Source: Burkholderia guangdongensis (GTDB lineage Bacteria > Pseudomonadota > Gammaproteobacteria > Burkholderiales > Burkholderiaceae). From it: DNA of 64,000 nucleotides. Of this stretch, positions 40,081 to 48,828 are shown piece after piece. The notes below the pieces were generated by a model that saw nothing but the letters and a program-made list of their open reading frames with translations, was not told the origin of the DNA and searched no databases. Location of the stretch: NCBI RefSeq assembly GCF_013403875.1, contig NZ_JACBNX010000017.1, forward strand, positions 219,785-283,784, given 5' to 3'. How positions within the stretch are numbered: position 1 is the first letter of the stretch; each line of letters opens with the position of its first letter. Both the position numbers and the translations under genes were made by a program.

Positions 40081-42948
40081 TTACGCCGGCAGCCGGTCGA
40101 GTTGCGCGCTCAGTTTCGCGAGCGTGCTCCGGAATTCGGCGACGCGCTTCTGTTCCTGCTCGACCACGGCGGGCGGCGCTTTCGCGACGAACGCCTCGTT
40201 GCCGAGCTTCGCGTTGCACTTCGTGATCTCGCCGGTCAGGCGCGCGATTTCCTTCGACAGGCGCTCGCGTTCCGCGGCGACGTCGATCTCGACCTTCAGC
40301 ACGAGCTTGTTCTGCCCGACGATCGCGATCGGCGCGCCTTGCGCGTCCTGGTCGAGCGCGGCCTCGTCGGCGAGGATCTGCACGTCGGACAGCCGCGCGA
40401 GCGCCTGCACGTACGGCGCGAACGCGCGCAGGCGGTCGGACTCGCCCGCCGCGAGCAGCGGCACCTTCGTCGCCGGGGACAGACTCATTTCGCCGCGCAG
40501 GTTCCGGCACGCGTCGACGATCGCCTTCAGGTCGGCCGCCCACTGCTCGGACGCCTCGTCGATCTTCTTCAAATCGGCGATCGGATACGCCTGCGTCATC
40601 AGCGACGCGACGCCCTCGTCCACGCCTTGCGGGTAGCGGCCCGCGAGCGGCGCGACCTTCTGCCACAGCGCTTCGGTGATGAACGGGATGATCGGGTGCG
40701 CGAGGCGCAGCACCGTTTCGAGCACGCGCAGCAGCGTGCGGCGCGTCGCGCGCTGCTGCTCCGGCGTGCCGTTCTGGATCTGCACCTTCGCGAGTTCGAG
40801 ATACCAGTCGCAATACTCGTCCCAGACGAACTTGTAGATCGCGTTCGCGATGTTGTCGAAGCGGTAGTCCGCGAAGCCCTTCGCGATGTCCGCCTCGACG
40901 CGCTGCAACAGCGACACGATCCAGCGGTCCGCCTGCGAGAAGTCCAGATAGCCGCCCGGGCCGCAATCGCCGGCGCCGCAGACCTCGGGCTTGTCGAACC
41001 CGCAGTCGTGGCCTTCGCAGTTCATCAGCACGAAGCGCGTCGCGTTCCACAGCTTGTTGCAGAAGTTGCGGTAGCCCTCGCAGCGCGCGAGGTCGAAGTT
41101 CACGTTGCGGCCGAGCGTCGCCATCGACGCCATCGTGAAGCGCAGCGCATCGGTGCCGAACGCCGGGATGCCGTCCGGGAATTCCTTGCGCGTCTTCTTC
41201 TCGATCGTCGCGGCCTGCTTCGGGTTCATCAGGCCGGTCGTGCGCTTCGCGACGAGCGCGTCGAGGTCGATGCCGTCGACGATGTCGATCGGGTCGAGCG
41301 TGTTGCCCTTGCTCTTCGACATCTTCTGGCCTTCCGCGTCGCGCACGAGGCCGTGCACGTACACGGTGTGGAACGGCACCTTGCCGGTGAAGTGGGTCGT
41401 CATCATCACCATCCGCGCGACCCAGAAGAAGATGATGTCGAAGCCGGTGACGAGCACCGACGACGGCAGGAAGTGCGACAGCTCGGGCGTTTCGTTCGGC
41501 CAGCCGAGCGACGAGAACGGCACGAGCGCGGACGAGAACCACGTGTCGAGCACGTCGTCGTCGCGCTTGAGCGCACCCGTGTAGCCCTTCGCGGCCGCCT
41601 GCGCGCGCGCGGCGTCCTCGTCGCGCGCGACGAACACCTCGCCGTTCTCGCCATACCACGCGGGGATCTGATGGCCCCACCACAGCTGGCGCGAGATGCA
41701 CCAGTCCTGGATGTTCTCGAGCCACTGGTAGTACGTGGTCGTCCAGTTCTCGGGCACGAACTTGATCTGGCCGCTGCGCACGACGTCGAGCGACACATCG
41801 GTGATCGACTTGCCCGGGTTGAACGTGCCGTCGGGCGCCGCCTTCGTCATCGCGACGAACCACTGGTCGGTCAGCATCGGCTCGATCACGACGCCGGTGC
41901 GGTCGCCGCGCGGCACCATCAGCTTGTGCGGCTTCACCGATTCGAGGAAGCCCTGCGCGTCGAGGTCGGCGACGATCGCCTTGCGTGCGTCGAAGCGGTC
42001 GAGGCCGCGATACTGCGCCGGCGCGTTGTCGTTGATCTTCGCGTCGAGCGTCAGGATCTCGATCGGCGCGAACTGGTGGCGCTGGCCGACCTGATAGTCG
42101 TTGAAGTCGTGCGCGGGCGTGACCTTCACGACGCCGGTGCCGAATTCACGGTCGACGTAGTCGTCGCCGATCACCGGGATCTCGCGCCCGCACAGCGGCA
42201 GCTTCACGTGCTTGCCGATCAGATGCCTGTAGCGCTCGTCTTCCGGATGGACCATCACCGCGACGTCGCCGAGCATCGTCTCCGGGCGCGTCGTCGCGAC
42301 GACCAGCTCGCCCGAGCCGTCGGCGAGCGGGTAGCGGATGTGCCACAGATGGCCGTTTTCCTCCTCGCTCGCGACCTCGAGATCGGACACCGCGGTCATC
42401 AGCACCGGATCCCAGTTCACGAGGCGCTTGCCGCGATAGATCAGGCCCTGTTCATAGAGCGCGACGAACACGTCGCGCACCGCGGCCGACATCTTGTCGT
42501 CCATCGTGAAATATTCGCGCGACCAGTCCGGCGACGCGCCGAGGCGGCGCACCTGGCTCGTGATCGTCGAGCCCGACTGCTCCTTCCATTCCCACACGCG
42601 CTCGACGAATTTCTCGCGGCCGAGATCGTGGCGCGACACGTTCTGCGCATCGAGCTGGCGCTCGACGACGATCTGCGTCGCGATCCCCGCGTGGTCCGTG
42701 CCGGGCACCCACAGCGTGTTCTCGCCGAGCATCCGGTGATAGCGGGTCAGGCCGTCCATGATCGTCTGATTGAACGCGTGGCCCATGTGCAGCGTGCCGG
42801 TGACGTTCGGCGGCGGCAGCTGGATCGCGAAATCGGGCTTGCCCGGATCGAACGCCGGGGCGGCGTAGCCGCGTTTTTCCCACTCCGGCCCCCATTGGGC
42901 TTCGATGGTATGGGGTTCGAAACTCTTCGCCAGCGTGTTGTCGCTCAT
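40081..42948 (-). CDS. valS: Valyl-tRNA synthetase
   Basis: 955 residues. Class I signature HMGH within PPNVTGTLHMGHAFNQ and KMSKSKGNTLDPIDIVDGID. The editing domain follows (EETMLGD-type text: TTRPETMLGDVAVMVHPEDE), and a C-terminal coiled coil (about 880-955) binds tRNA. It charges tRNA-Val and removes mischarged Thr. galU lies downstream with an 87-base gap. Confidence 0.98.
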   Translation of the reverse strand: MSDNTLAKSFEPHTIEAQWGPEWEKRGYAAPAFDPGKPDFAIQLPPPNVTGTLHMGHAFNQTIMDGLTRYHRMLGENTLWVPGTDHAGIATQIVVERQLDAQNVSRHDLGREKFVERVWEWKEQSGSTITSQVRRLGASPDWSREYFTMDDKMSAAVRDVFVALYEQGLIYRGKRLVNWDPVLMTAVSDLEVASEEENGHLWHIRYPLADGSGELVVATTRPETMLGDVAVMVHPEDERYRHLIGKHVKLPLCGREIPVIGDDYVDREFGTGVVKVTPAHDFNDYQVGQRHQFAPIEILTLDAKINDNAPAQYRGLDRFDARKAIVADLDAQGFLESVKPHKLMVPRGDRTGVVIEPMLTDQWFVAMTKAAPDGTFNPGKSITDVSLDVVRSGQIKFVPENWTTTYYQWLENIQDWCISRQLWWGHQIPAWYGENGEVFVARDEDAARAQAAAKGYTGALKRDDDVLDTWFSSALVPFSSLGWPNETPELSHFLPSSVLVTGFDIIFFWVARMVMMTTHFTGKVPFHTVYVHGLVRDAEGQKMSKSKGNTLDPIDIVDGIDLDALVAKRTTGLMNPKQAATIEKKTRKEFPDGIPAFGTDALRFTMASMATLGRNVNFDLARCEGYRNFCNKLWNATRFVLMNCEGHDCGFDKPEVCGAGDCGPGGYLDFSQADRWIVSLLQRVEADIAKGFADYRFDNIANAIYKFVWDEYCDWYLELAKVQIQNGTPEQQRATRRTLLRVLETVLRLAHPIIPFITEALWQKVAPLAGRYPQGVDEGVASLMTQAYPIADLKKIDEASEQWAADLKAIVDACRNLRGEMSLSPATKVPLLAAGESDRLRAFAPYVQALARLSDVQILADEAALDQDAQGAPIAIVGQNKLVLKVEIDVAAERERLSKEIARLTGEITKCNAKLGNEAFVAKAPPAVVEQEQKRVAEFRSTLAKLSAQLDRLPA

Positions 42949-42994
42949 GGTGGAAATCTGCCGAAAATGCGTGAATTGGATGCGGAAACCTTGA

Positions 42995-43000
42995 ATTATA
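42995..43000 (-). promoter_or_regulatory. -10 element for valS
   Basis: TATAAT on the minus strand 47 bases before the valS start. The opposite-facing TATAAT at 43043-43048 could serve uvrD. Neither has a good -35. Confidence 0.4.
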
Positions 43001-43085
43001 AATGGATGCGCATCGGCGGGGCAGCGCGGCGCGCGCGGGATTTATAATGGCGGGTCTGCATTCCTTCGTTCGTCCGTCATCCTCC

Positions 43086-45449
43086 ATGCCCGATCTGCTC
43101 GCGAACCTGAACCCCGAACAACACGCCGCCGTCACGCTGCCGAACGAACCGGCGCTGATCCTCGCGGGGGCGGGCAGCGGCAAGACGCGCGTGCTGATCA
43201 CGCGCATCGCGTGGCTGATCCAGCAAGGTTACGCGTCGCCGTCGACGGTGCTCGCGGTCACGTTCACGAACAAGGCCGCGCGCGAGATGCTCGCGCGGCT
43301 CACCGCGATGCTGCCGATCGACCCGCGCGGGATGTGGATCGGCACGTTCCACGGCCTGTGCAACCGGATGCTGCGCGCGCACCACCGCGACGCGGGCCTG
43401 CCGCAGACGTTCCAGATCCTCGACACCGCCGATCAGCTGTCGGCGATCAAGCGGCTGATGAAGGCCGCGAACATCGACGACGAGAAATATCCGCCGAAGA
43501 ACGTCCAGTACTTCATCAACAACGCGAAGGAGCAGGGGCTGCGCCCCGACCAGGTCGACGCGACCGACAGCTTCAACCGCAAGTTCGTCGAGATCTACCA
43601 CGCGTACGAGCAGCAGTGCCAGCGCGAGGGCGTCGTCGATTTCGCGGAGCTGCTGCTGCGCTGCTACGAGCTGCTCGCGCATAATCCGCCGCTGCGCGCG
43701 CATTACCAGGCGCGCTTCAGGCAGATTCTCGTCGACGAGTTCCAGGACACGAACAAGCTGCAGTATGCGTGGCTGAAGCTGCTCGCGGGCGGGCAGAACG
43801 CGATCTTCGCGGTCGGCGACGACGACCAGTCGATCTACGCGTTCCGCGGCGCGAACGTCGGGAACATGCGCGACTTCGAGGACGAGTTCCGCGTGAGGAA
43901 CCTGATCAAGCTCGAGCAGAACTACCGGTCGCACGGCAACATCCTCGACGCGGCGAACCATCTGATCGCGCACAACGCGCATCGTCTCGGCAAGAACCTG
44001 CGCACCGACGCCGGGCACGGCGAGCCGGTGCGCGTGTACGAGGCGACGACCGATTCGCAGGAGGCCGGCTGGATCGTCGAGGAGATCCGCTCGCTCGTGA
44101 ACACCGGGATGACGCGCGTCGAGATCGCGGTGCTCTATCGCAGCAACGCGCAGTCGCGCGCGATCGAGCACACGCTCGTCAGCGCGGGCATTCCGTATCG
44201 CGTGTACGGCGGCCTGCGCTTCTTCGAGCGGCAGGAAGTGAAGCACGCGCTCGCGTATCTGCGCCTGATCGACAACCCGAACGACGACACCGCGTTCGTG
44301 CGCGTCGTGAACTTCCCCACGCGCGGGATCGGCGCGCGCTCGATCGAGCAGCTCGCCGACGCCGCGCGGCTGTACAACTGCGCGATGGCGGCCGCGATTC
44401 CGTATGTGGCCGGCAAGGCCGGATCGAGCCTCGGCGGGTTCGCGAACCTGATCGCGAAGATGCGCGCGGAAACCGCGCAGATGAGCCTGCCCGAGACCGT
44501 CGAATACGTGGTGCGCGCGAGCGGTCTCGCCGAGTTCTATCAGGGCGAACGCGAAGGGCAGGACCGGCTCGAGAACCTGCAGGAACTCGTCAATGCGGCG
44601 ACCGCGTTCGTCAGCGAGGAAGGCTACGGGCTCGACACGCCCGCGCGCTCGATTCCGCTGCGTGCCGGCGCGATCGCGGCGCCCGAGATCGCCGAGGCGC
44701 AGGACGATCCGAGCGACGCGGTACTCGACCCCGCGTCGCTCGGCGACCCCGCGCAGAACCCGGACACGATGACGCCGCTTGCCGGCTTCCTGTCGCACGC
44801 GTCGCTCGAGGCCGGCGACAACCAGGCGCAGGCCGGGCAGGACGCGGTGCAGCTGATGACCGTCCATGCGGCGAAGGGGCTCGAGTTCGCCGCGGTGTTC
44901 ATCACCGGGCTCGAGGAGGGGTTGTTCCCGCACGAGAACAGCGCGATGGAGGCCGACGGGCTCGAAGAGGAGCGGCGGCTGATGTACGTCGCGATCACGC
45001 GCGCGAAGGAGCGGCTCTATCTGTCGTTCGCGCAGAGCCGGATGCTGCACGGCCAGACGCGCTACAACGTGCGCTCGCGCTTCTTCGACGAGCTGCCGCA
45101 GCACGTGCTGAAGTGGCTGACGCCGAAGGTCGAGGCCGGCTCGCGCTGGGGCGGACGTTCGGACAACGCGGGCTGGGGGCGCGACTGGTTCGCGCGGCCG
45201 GGCACCGCCGCACGCGAGCAGTTCGTCGACGCGGCCGTGTCCGCGCCGCTGCCCGCGTTCGCGAATCAGCAGCGCGCGGCCGAGAGCGGCTTCCGGATCG
45301 GCCAGCCGGTGTTCCATACGAAGTTCGGCGAGGGCACGGTCACCGCGCTCGAAGGCAGCGGCCCCGACGCGAAGGCCCAGGTGAAATTCAAGCGGCACGG
45401 CGAGAAGTGGCTCGCGCTCGCGGTCGCGAAACTGCAGGCGGTCGAATGA
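43086..45449 (+). CDS. uvrD: UvrD/Rep-type DNA helicase
   Basis: 787 residues from ATG 43086 (MPDLLANLNPEQHAAVTLPN). SF1A motifs are in order: Walker A LAGAGSGKTR, TFTNKAAREM, FQILDTADQL, DEFQDTN, GDDDQSIYAFRGA, LEQNYRS, TVHAAKGLEF, YVAITRA. It is a 3'-5' helicase for repair and replication restart. UvrD is favoured over Rep by the C-terminal Tudor-like domain (FRIGQPVFHTKFGEGTVTAL). A further ATG at 43047 would fall on the -10. The next gene overlaps by four bases. Confidence 0.92.
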   Translation: MPDLLANLNPEQHAAVTLPNEPALILAGAGSGKTRVLITRIAWLIQQGYASPSTVLAVTFTNKAAREMLARLTAMLPIDPRGMWIGTFHGLCNRMLRAHHRDAGLPQTFQILDTADQLSAIKRLMKAANIDDEKYPPKNVQYFINNAKEQGLRPDQVDATDSFNRKFVEIYHAYEQQCQREGVVDFAELLLRCYELLAHNPPLRAHYQARFRQILVDEFQDTNKLQYAWLKLLAGGQNAIFAVGDDDQSIYAFRGANVGNMRDFEDEFRVRNLIKLEQNYRSHGNILDAANHLIAHNAHRLGKNLRTDAGHGEPVRVYEATTDSQEAGWIVEEIRSLVNTGMTRVEIAVLYRSNAQSRAIEHTLVSAGIPYRVYGGLRFFERQEVKHALAYLRLIDNPNDDTAFVRVVNFPTRGIGARSIEQLADAARLYNCAMAAAIPYVAGKAGSSLGGFANLIAKMRAETAQMSLPETVEYVVRASGLAEFYQGEREGQDRLENLQELVNAATAFVSEEGYGLDTPARSIPLRAGAIAAPEIAEAQDDPSDAVLDPASLGDPAQNPDTMTPLAGFLSHASLEAGDNQAQAGQDAVQLMTVHAAKGLEFAAVFITGLEEGLFPHENSAMEADGLEEERRLMYVAITRAKERLYLSFAQSRMLHGQTRYNVRSRFFDELPQHVLKWLTPKVEAGSRWGGRSDNAGWGRDWFARPGTAAREQFVDAAVSAPLPAFANQQRAAESGFRIGQPVFHTKFGEGTVTALEGSGPDAKAQVKFKRHGEKWLALAVAKLQAVE

Positions 45450-46273
45450 GCATCGCATCTTCTTCTTCTTCTTCTTCTTCTTCGAAACCGCTCGGTATCC
45501 TCGCCGCGCTGCCCGAGGAGCTCGGCGACCTGATCGCCGCGATGCGCGCCGAAGGCCCGGTCGAAACCGTTACGCTCGGGCGGCGCGATTATCACGCCGG
45601 CACCGTGCACGGCGCGTCCTGCGTCGTCGCGCTCGCGCGGATCGGCAAGGTCGCGGCCGCGGCGACGGTCAGCGCGCTGATCCACGTGTTCGACGTTGCG
45701 GGGATCGTGTTCACCGGCGTCGCGGGCGGCGTGTCGCGCGCGGTGCGCGTCGGCGACGTCGTCGTTGCCGACACGCTGCTGCAGCACGATCTCGACGCGT
45801 CGCCGCTGTTTCCGCGCTACGAGGTGCCGCTGCTCGGCATCACGCGTTTCGCGGCCGACGCGGCGCTGACGGCGCGCCTCACGGCCGCGTGCGCGCAGTT
45901 CATCGCGGACGAGGGCGACGCGCTCGCGGCGCGCTTCCGGCACGCCGGCGCGACGCCGGCGCAGTTACCGCAGCTACCGCAGTTACGTAGTGGGCTCGTG
46001 ATCAGCGGCGACCGCTTCGTGTCGAGCGAGCGCGAGGTCGTCGCGCTGCGCGATGCGCTGCCCGACGCGCTCGCGGTCGAGATGGAGGGCGCGGCGATCG
46101 CGCAGGTGTGCGTCGAGCACGGCGTGCCGTTCGCGCTGGTGCGCACGATTTCCGACACCGCCGACGATCACGCGACGCAGTCGTTCACGCATTTCCTCGG
46201 CGAGATCGCGAGCACCTATTCGTCGGGGATCCTGAAGCGCTTCCTGACGCTCCATGCGACGACGGCGGCCTGA
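45446..46273 (+). CDS. mtnN: 5'-methylthioadenosine/S-adenosylhomocysteine nucleosidase
   Basis: 275 residues. Catalytic-type residues are visible: Glu in LAALPEELGDL, Glu in ALAVEMEGAAIAQV and Asp in TISDTADDHA. It removes adenine from MTA or SAH, recycling methionine and making the autoinducer-2 precursor. It has two additions compared with E. coli MtnN: nine serines near the N terminus from a (TCT)8 run, and a QLPQLPQL insert (about 173-180). ATGA overlap with uvrD shows co-translation. Confidence 0.92.
   Translation: MSIASSSSSSSSSKPLGILAALPEELGDLIAAMRAEGPVETVTLGRRDYHAGTVHGASCVVALARIGKVAAAATVSALIHVFDVAGIVFTGVAGGVSRAVRVGDVVVADTLLQHDLDASPLFPRYEVPLLGITRFAADAALTARLTAACAQFIADEGDALAARFRHAGATPAQLPQLPQLRSGLVISGDRFVSSEREVVALRDALPDALAVEMEGAAIAQVCVEHGVPFALVRTISDTADDHATQSFTHFLGEIASTYSSGILKRFLTLHATTAA
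45458..45481 (+). repeat. (TCT)8 microsatellite in the mtnN start
   Basis: Eight TCT codons, then TCG, encode nine serines at positions 5-13 of the nucleosidase. Trinucleotide slippage would add or remove serines but never shift the frame. Confidence 0.95.
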
Positions 46274-46319
46274 GCGGCCGCCGTCGCGAGACATCCCCGT
46301 TGCGGCGAGGCGCCGCGCG

Positions 46320-47552
46320 TCAGGCCTTCGCGGCCGGCCGGCCGTGCTCGATGTTCGGCAGGAACACGGTGAGCACGCCGATCAGCGGCAGGAACGAGCA
46401 GACCTTGTAGACGAACTCGATGCTCGTCGCGTCGGCGAGCTGGCCGAGCACGGCGGCGCCGATCCCGCCGAGGCCGAACGCGAAGCCGTAGAACAGGCCC
46501 GCGATCGTGCCGACCTTGCCGGGAATCAGCTCCTGCGCATAGACGATGATCGCGGCGAACGCGGACGCGAGCACGATGCCGATGATCACGGTCAGCACGG
46601 TGGTCCAGAACAGGTTCGCGTACGGCAGCAGCAGCGTGAACGGCGCGATACCGAGAATCGAGCCCCAGATCACGACCTTGCGGCCGATCCGGTCGCCGAC
46701 CGGCCCGCCGATCACGGTGCCCGCGGCGACGGCCGCGAGGAACACGAACAGATGGACCTGCGCACTCTGCACGGACAGGTGGAACTTGTCGATCAGATAG
46801 AACGTGTAATAGCTGTTGATGCTAGCGAGATAGAAATACTTCGAGAACACGAGCATCACGAGCACGCCGATCGCGAACATCACGCGGCGGCGCGGCAGCG
46901 TCGCGTGTGACGCGGCCACGGCCTTCTTTTTGGCCGACGGATGATGCCGGTACCAGTGACCGACCTGCACGAGCACGACGATCGCGACGAGCGCGGCGGC
47001 CGAGAACCACGCGATGCTCGGCTGGCCGCGCGGGATCACGATCAGCGCGGCGAGCAGCGGCCCGAGCGCGGTGCCCGCGTTGCCGCCGACCTGGAACAGC
47101 GACTGCGCGAGCCCGTGGCGGCCGCCGGACGCCATCCGCGCGACGCGCGACGATTCCGGATGGAACACTGACGAGCCGCAGCCGACGAACGCGGCGGCGA
47201 CGAGCAGCAGCGGGAAGGTCGGCGCGACCGACATCAGCACGATGCCGAACAGCGTGAAGCCCATCCCGATCGGCAGCGAGTAAGGCTGCGGCCGCTTGTC
47301 GGTATAGAGGCCGATGACCGGCTGCAGCATCGACGCGGTGATCTGGTAAGTCAGCGTGATGAGGCCGATCTGCATGAACGACAGCGAGAATTCGTCCTTC
47401 AGCATCGGATAGATCGCGAGGATCAGCGACTGGATCATGTCGTTGAGCATGTGCGAGAAGCTGATCGCGCCGAGCACCGGGTAAAGGGTGCGGGAGGCGG
47501 GCGCGGCGATCGCGGCGGCGCCTGCGGCGCGCGGGTCGAGACGGGTTTCCAT
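46320..47552 (-). CDS. fsr: MFS transporter of the fosmidomycin-resistance (Fsr) family
   Basis: 410 residues, twelve membrane segments. ISFSHMLNDMIQSLILAIYP followed by MLKDEFSLSFMQIG is the Fsr signature; GLYTDKRPQPYSLPIGMG is also typical. Fsr in E. coli exports fosmidomycin; relatives have other drug-like substrates. N terminus extended by 18 Ala-rich residues. It is a single gene with its own promoter and no nearby regulator. Confidence 0.88.
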   Translation of the reverse strand: METRLDPRAAGAAAIAAPASRTLYPVLGAISFSHMLNDMIQSLILAIYPMLKDEFSLSFMQIGLITLTYQITASMLQPVIGLYTDKRPQPYSLPIGMGFTLFGIVLMSVAPTFPLLLVAAAFVGCGSSVFHPESSRVARMASGGRHGLAQSLFQVGGNAGTALGPLLAALIVIPRGQPSIAWFSAAALVAIVVLVQVGHWYRHHPSAKKKAVAASHATLPRRRVMFAIGVLVMLVFSKYFYLASINSYYTFYLIDKFHLSVQSAQVHLFVFLAAVAAGTVIGGPVGDRIGRKVVIWGSILGIAPFTLLLPYANLFWTTVLTVIIGIVLASAFAAIIVYAQELIPGKVGTIAGLFYGFAFGLGGIGAAVLGQLADATSIEFVYKVCSFLPLIGVLTVFLPNIEHGRPAAKA

Positions 47553-47604
47553 ATGAGCCGGGGGCGAGTTGGGGGACGGTCACGTGGCGCGACCGTGTCA
47601 GCCA

Positions 47605-47633
47605 AGTTTAATGTGGCGTATGTCGATTGTCAG
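47605..47633 (-). promoter_or_regulatory. Sigma-70 promoter for fsr
   Basis: On the minus strand CTGACA (47628-47633), a 17-base spacer and TAAACT (47605-47610). The transcript would start near 47598, about 46 bases before ATG 47552. Confidence 0.6.
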
Positions 47634-47730
47634 GCCAAATTTTGTCGCGAATCGGACATCGCGACGAGAGAAGACTCGACCGAACGGCGCGTTGTGCCGC
47701 GCCGCGCCGTGCCCCGCAGCCCAAATCCCC

Positions 47731-48609
47731 TCACGACTCCTTCCGCTTCTTCTCCGGCTCGATGATGACCGTACACGTCGTGCCCGCCGACAGCAGCACG
47801 CCGTCCGGCACTTCGTCGATCTTGATCCGCACCGGCACGCGCTGCGCGAGGCGGACCCAGTTGAACGTCGGGTTCACGTCGGCGACGAGATCGCGGCTTT
47901 GCGGATTGTCGCGATCGTAGATCCCGCGCGAGATGCTCTCGACGTGGCCCTTCAGCACGCCGCCGCTCATCAGCCGGATCTCCGCCTGCGCGCCGATCTT
48001 CACGCGCGGCAGTTTCGTTTCCTCGAAATAGCCGTACACCCAGAACGAATGGCTGTCGACGATCGCGAGCTTCGGCTGCCCGGCCGCCGCGTAGTCGCCC
48101 TTGAACACGCTCAGGTTCGTCACGTAGCCGTCGACCGGCGCGACGACGCGCGTGCGCTCGAGATTCAGCTTCGCGGCGTCGAGCGCGGCGAGCGCCTGCT
48201 GATACTGCGCCTCGGCGCTCGATGCGGTCTGCGCGGCGTTCTCGCGGTTCTCCTTCGACACGACGAGCGCGTCGAGATCGGCGCGGCGCGCGGCGTCCGC
48301 CCGGCGCATCTGCAGTTCGGCCAGGCGCGCGGCGACCGCGGCCTGCGCCTGCTCGACCGCGATCTGGTAATGCGACGGATCGATCTGCATGATCAGGTCG
48401 CCCTTCTTGACGGGCGCGTTGTCGTGCACCGGGAGGTCGACGACGGCGCCCGACACGTCCGGCGCGACGTTGACGATTTCCGCGCGCACGCGTCCGTCGC
48501 GTGTCCACGGGTCGTCCATGTAGTGCACCCACAGCGAGTGTCCGATCAGGATCGCGACGAGAAGGATGATGGCGGTCGCGACGAAGCCGAGAGATTTGCG
48601 GAGGATCAT
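47731..48609 (-). CDS. HlyD-family membrane fusion protein (AaeA-like)
   Basis: 292 residues. N-terminal anchor (about 7-27), then biotinyl/lipoyl-like halves: TRDGRVRAEIVNVAPDVSGA and RTRVVAPVDGYVTNLSVFKG, split by a coiled coil (about 78-140). It bridges the inner-membrane pump and outer-membrane factor. ATG 48609 is the start that fits the family. It is the last gene of the efflux operon, 13 bases after the DUF1656 gene. Confidence 0.9.
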   Translation of the reverse strand: MILRKSLGFVATAIILLVAILIGHSLWVHYMDDPWTRDGRVRAEIVNVAPDVSGAVVDLPVHDNAPVKKGDLIMQIDPSHYQIAVEQAQAAVAARLAELQMRRADAARRADLDALVVSKENRENAAQTASSAEAQYQQALAALDAAKLNLERTRVVAPVDGYVTNLSVFKGDYAAAGQPKLAIVDSHSFWVYGYFEETKLPRVKIGAQAEIRLMSGGVLKGHVESISRGIYDRDNPQSRDLVADVNPTFNWVRLAQRVPVRIKIDEVPDGVLLSAGTTCTVIIEPEKKRKES

Positions 48610-48622
48610 GGTTCGATGAGGA

Positions 48623-48826
48623 TCAACGGTAAACGGCGAGGCTGAGCCCGCCGCAGATGCAGACGAGGAGGCTGGCCCGGAACAGCGCCGGATGCCAGAC
48701 GAAACGGAAAATCCCGGTATAGGCGAGCAGCCGGTCGACCGCCCAGGTCGCCGCCGCACCGATGATGCACATCAGCACCACGGTCGGGATGTAGGCGTCG
48801 AGTATCGCGATTTCGCGCGGCATCAT
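48623..48826 (-). CDS. DUF1656 small inner-membrane protein (AaeX-like)
   Basis: 67 residues, two hydrophobic segments (about 12-32 and 47-64). MPREIAILDAYIPTVVLMCI is the DUF1656 pattern. AAGGAA lies seven bases ahead of the first of two adjacent ATGs. It sits two bases after the FUSC gene and ahead of HlyD, the same order as in many AaeX-A-B type sets. Function unknown, perhaps pump assembly. Confidence 0.88.
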   Translation of the reverse strand: MMPREIAILDAYIPTVVLMCIIGAAATWAVDRLLAYTGIFRFVWHPALFRASLLVCICGGLSLAVYR

Positions 48827-48828
48827 GA

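Noticed and set aside
40078..43047. Plus-strand 989-codon frame opposite valS
   Set aside because: It is the antisense of valS, whose HMGH and KMSKS motifs are clear.
45458..45481. (TCT)n tract as a phase-variation switch
   Set aside because: Trinucleotide changes keep the frame, so on/off switching is not possible.
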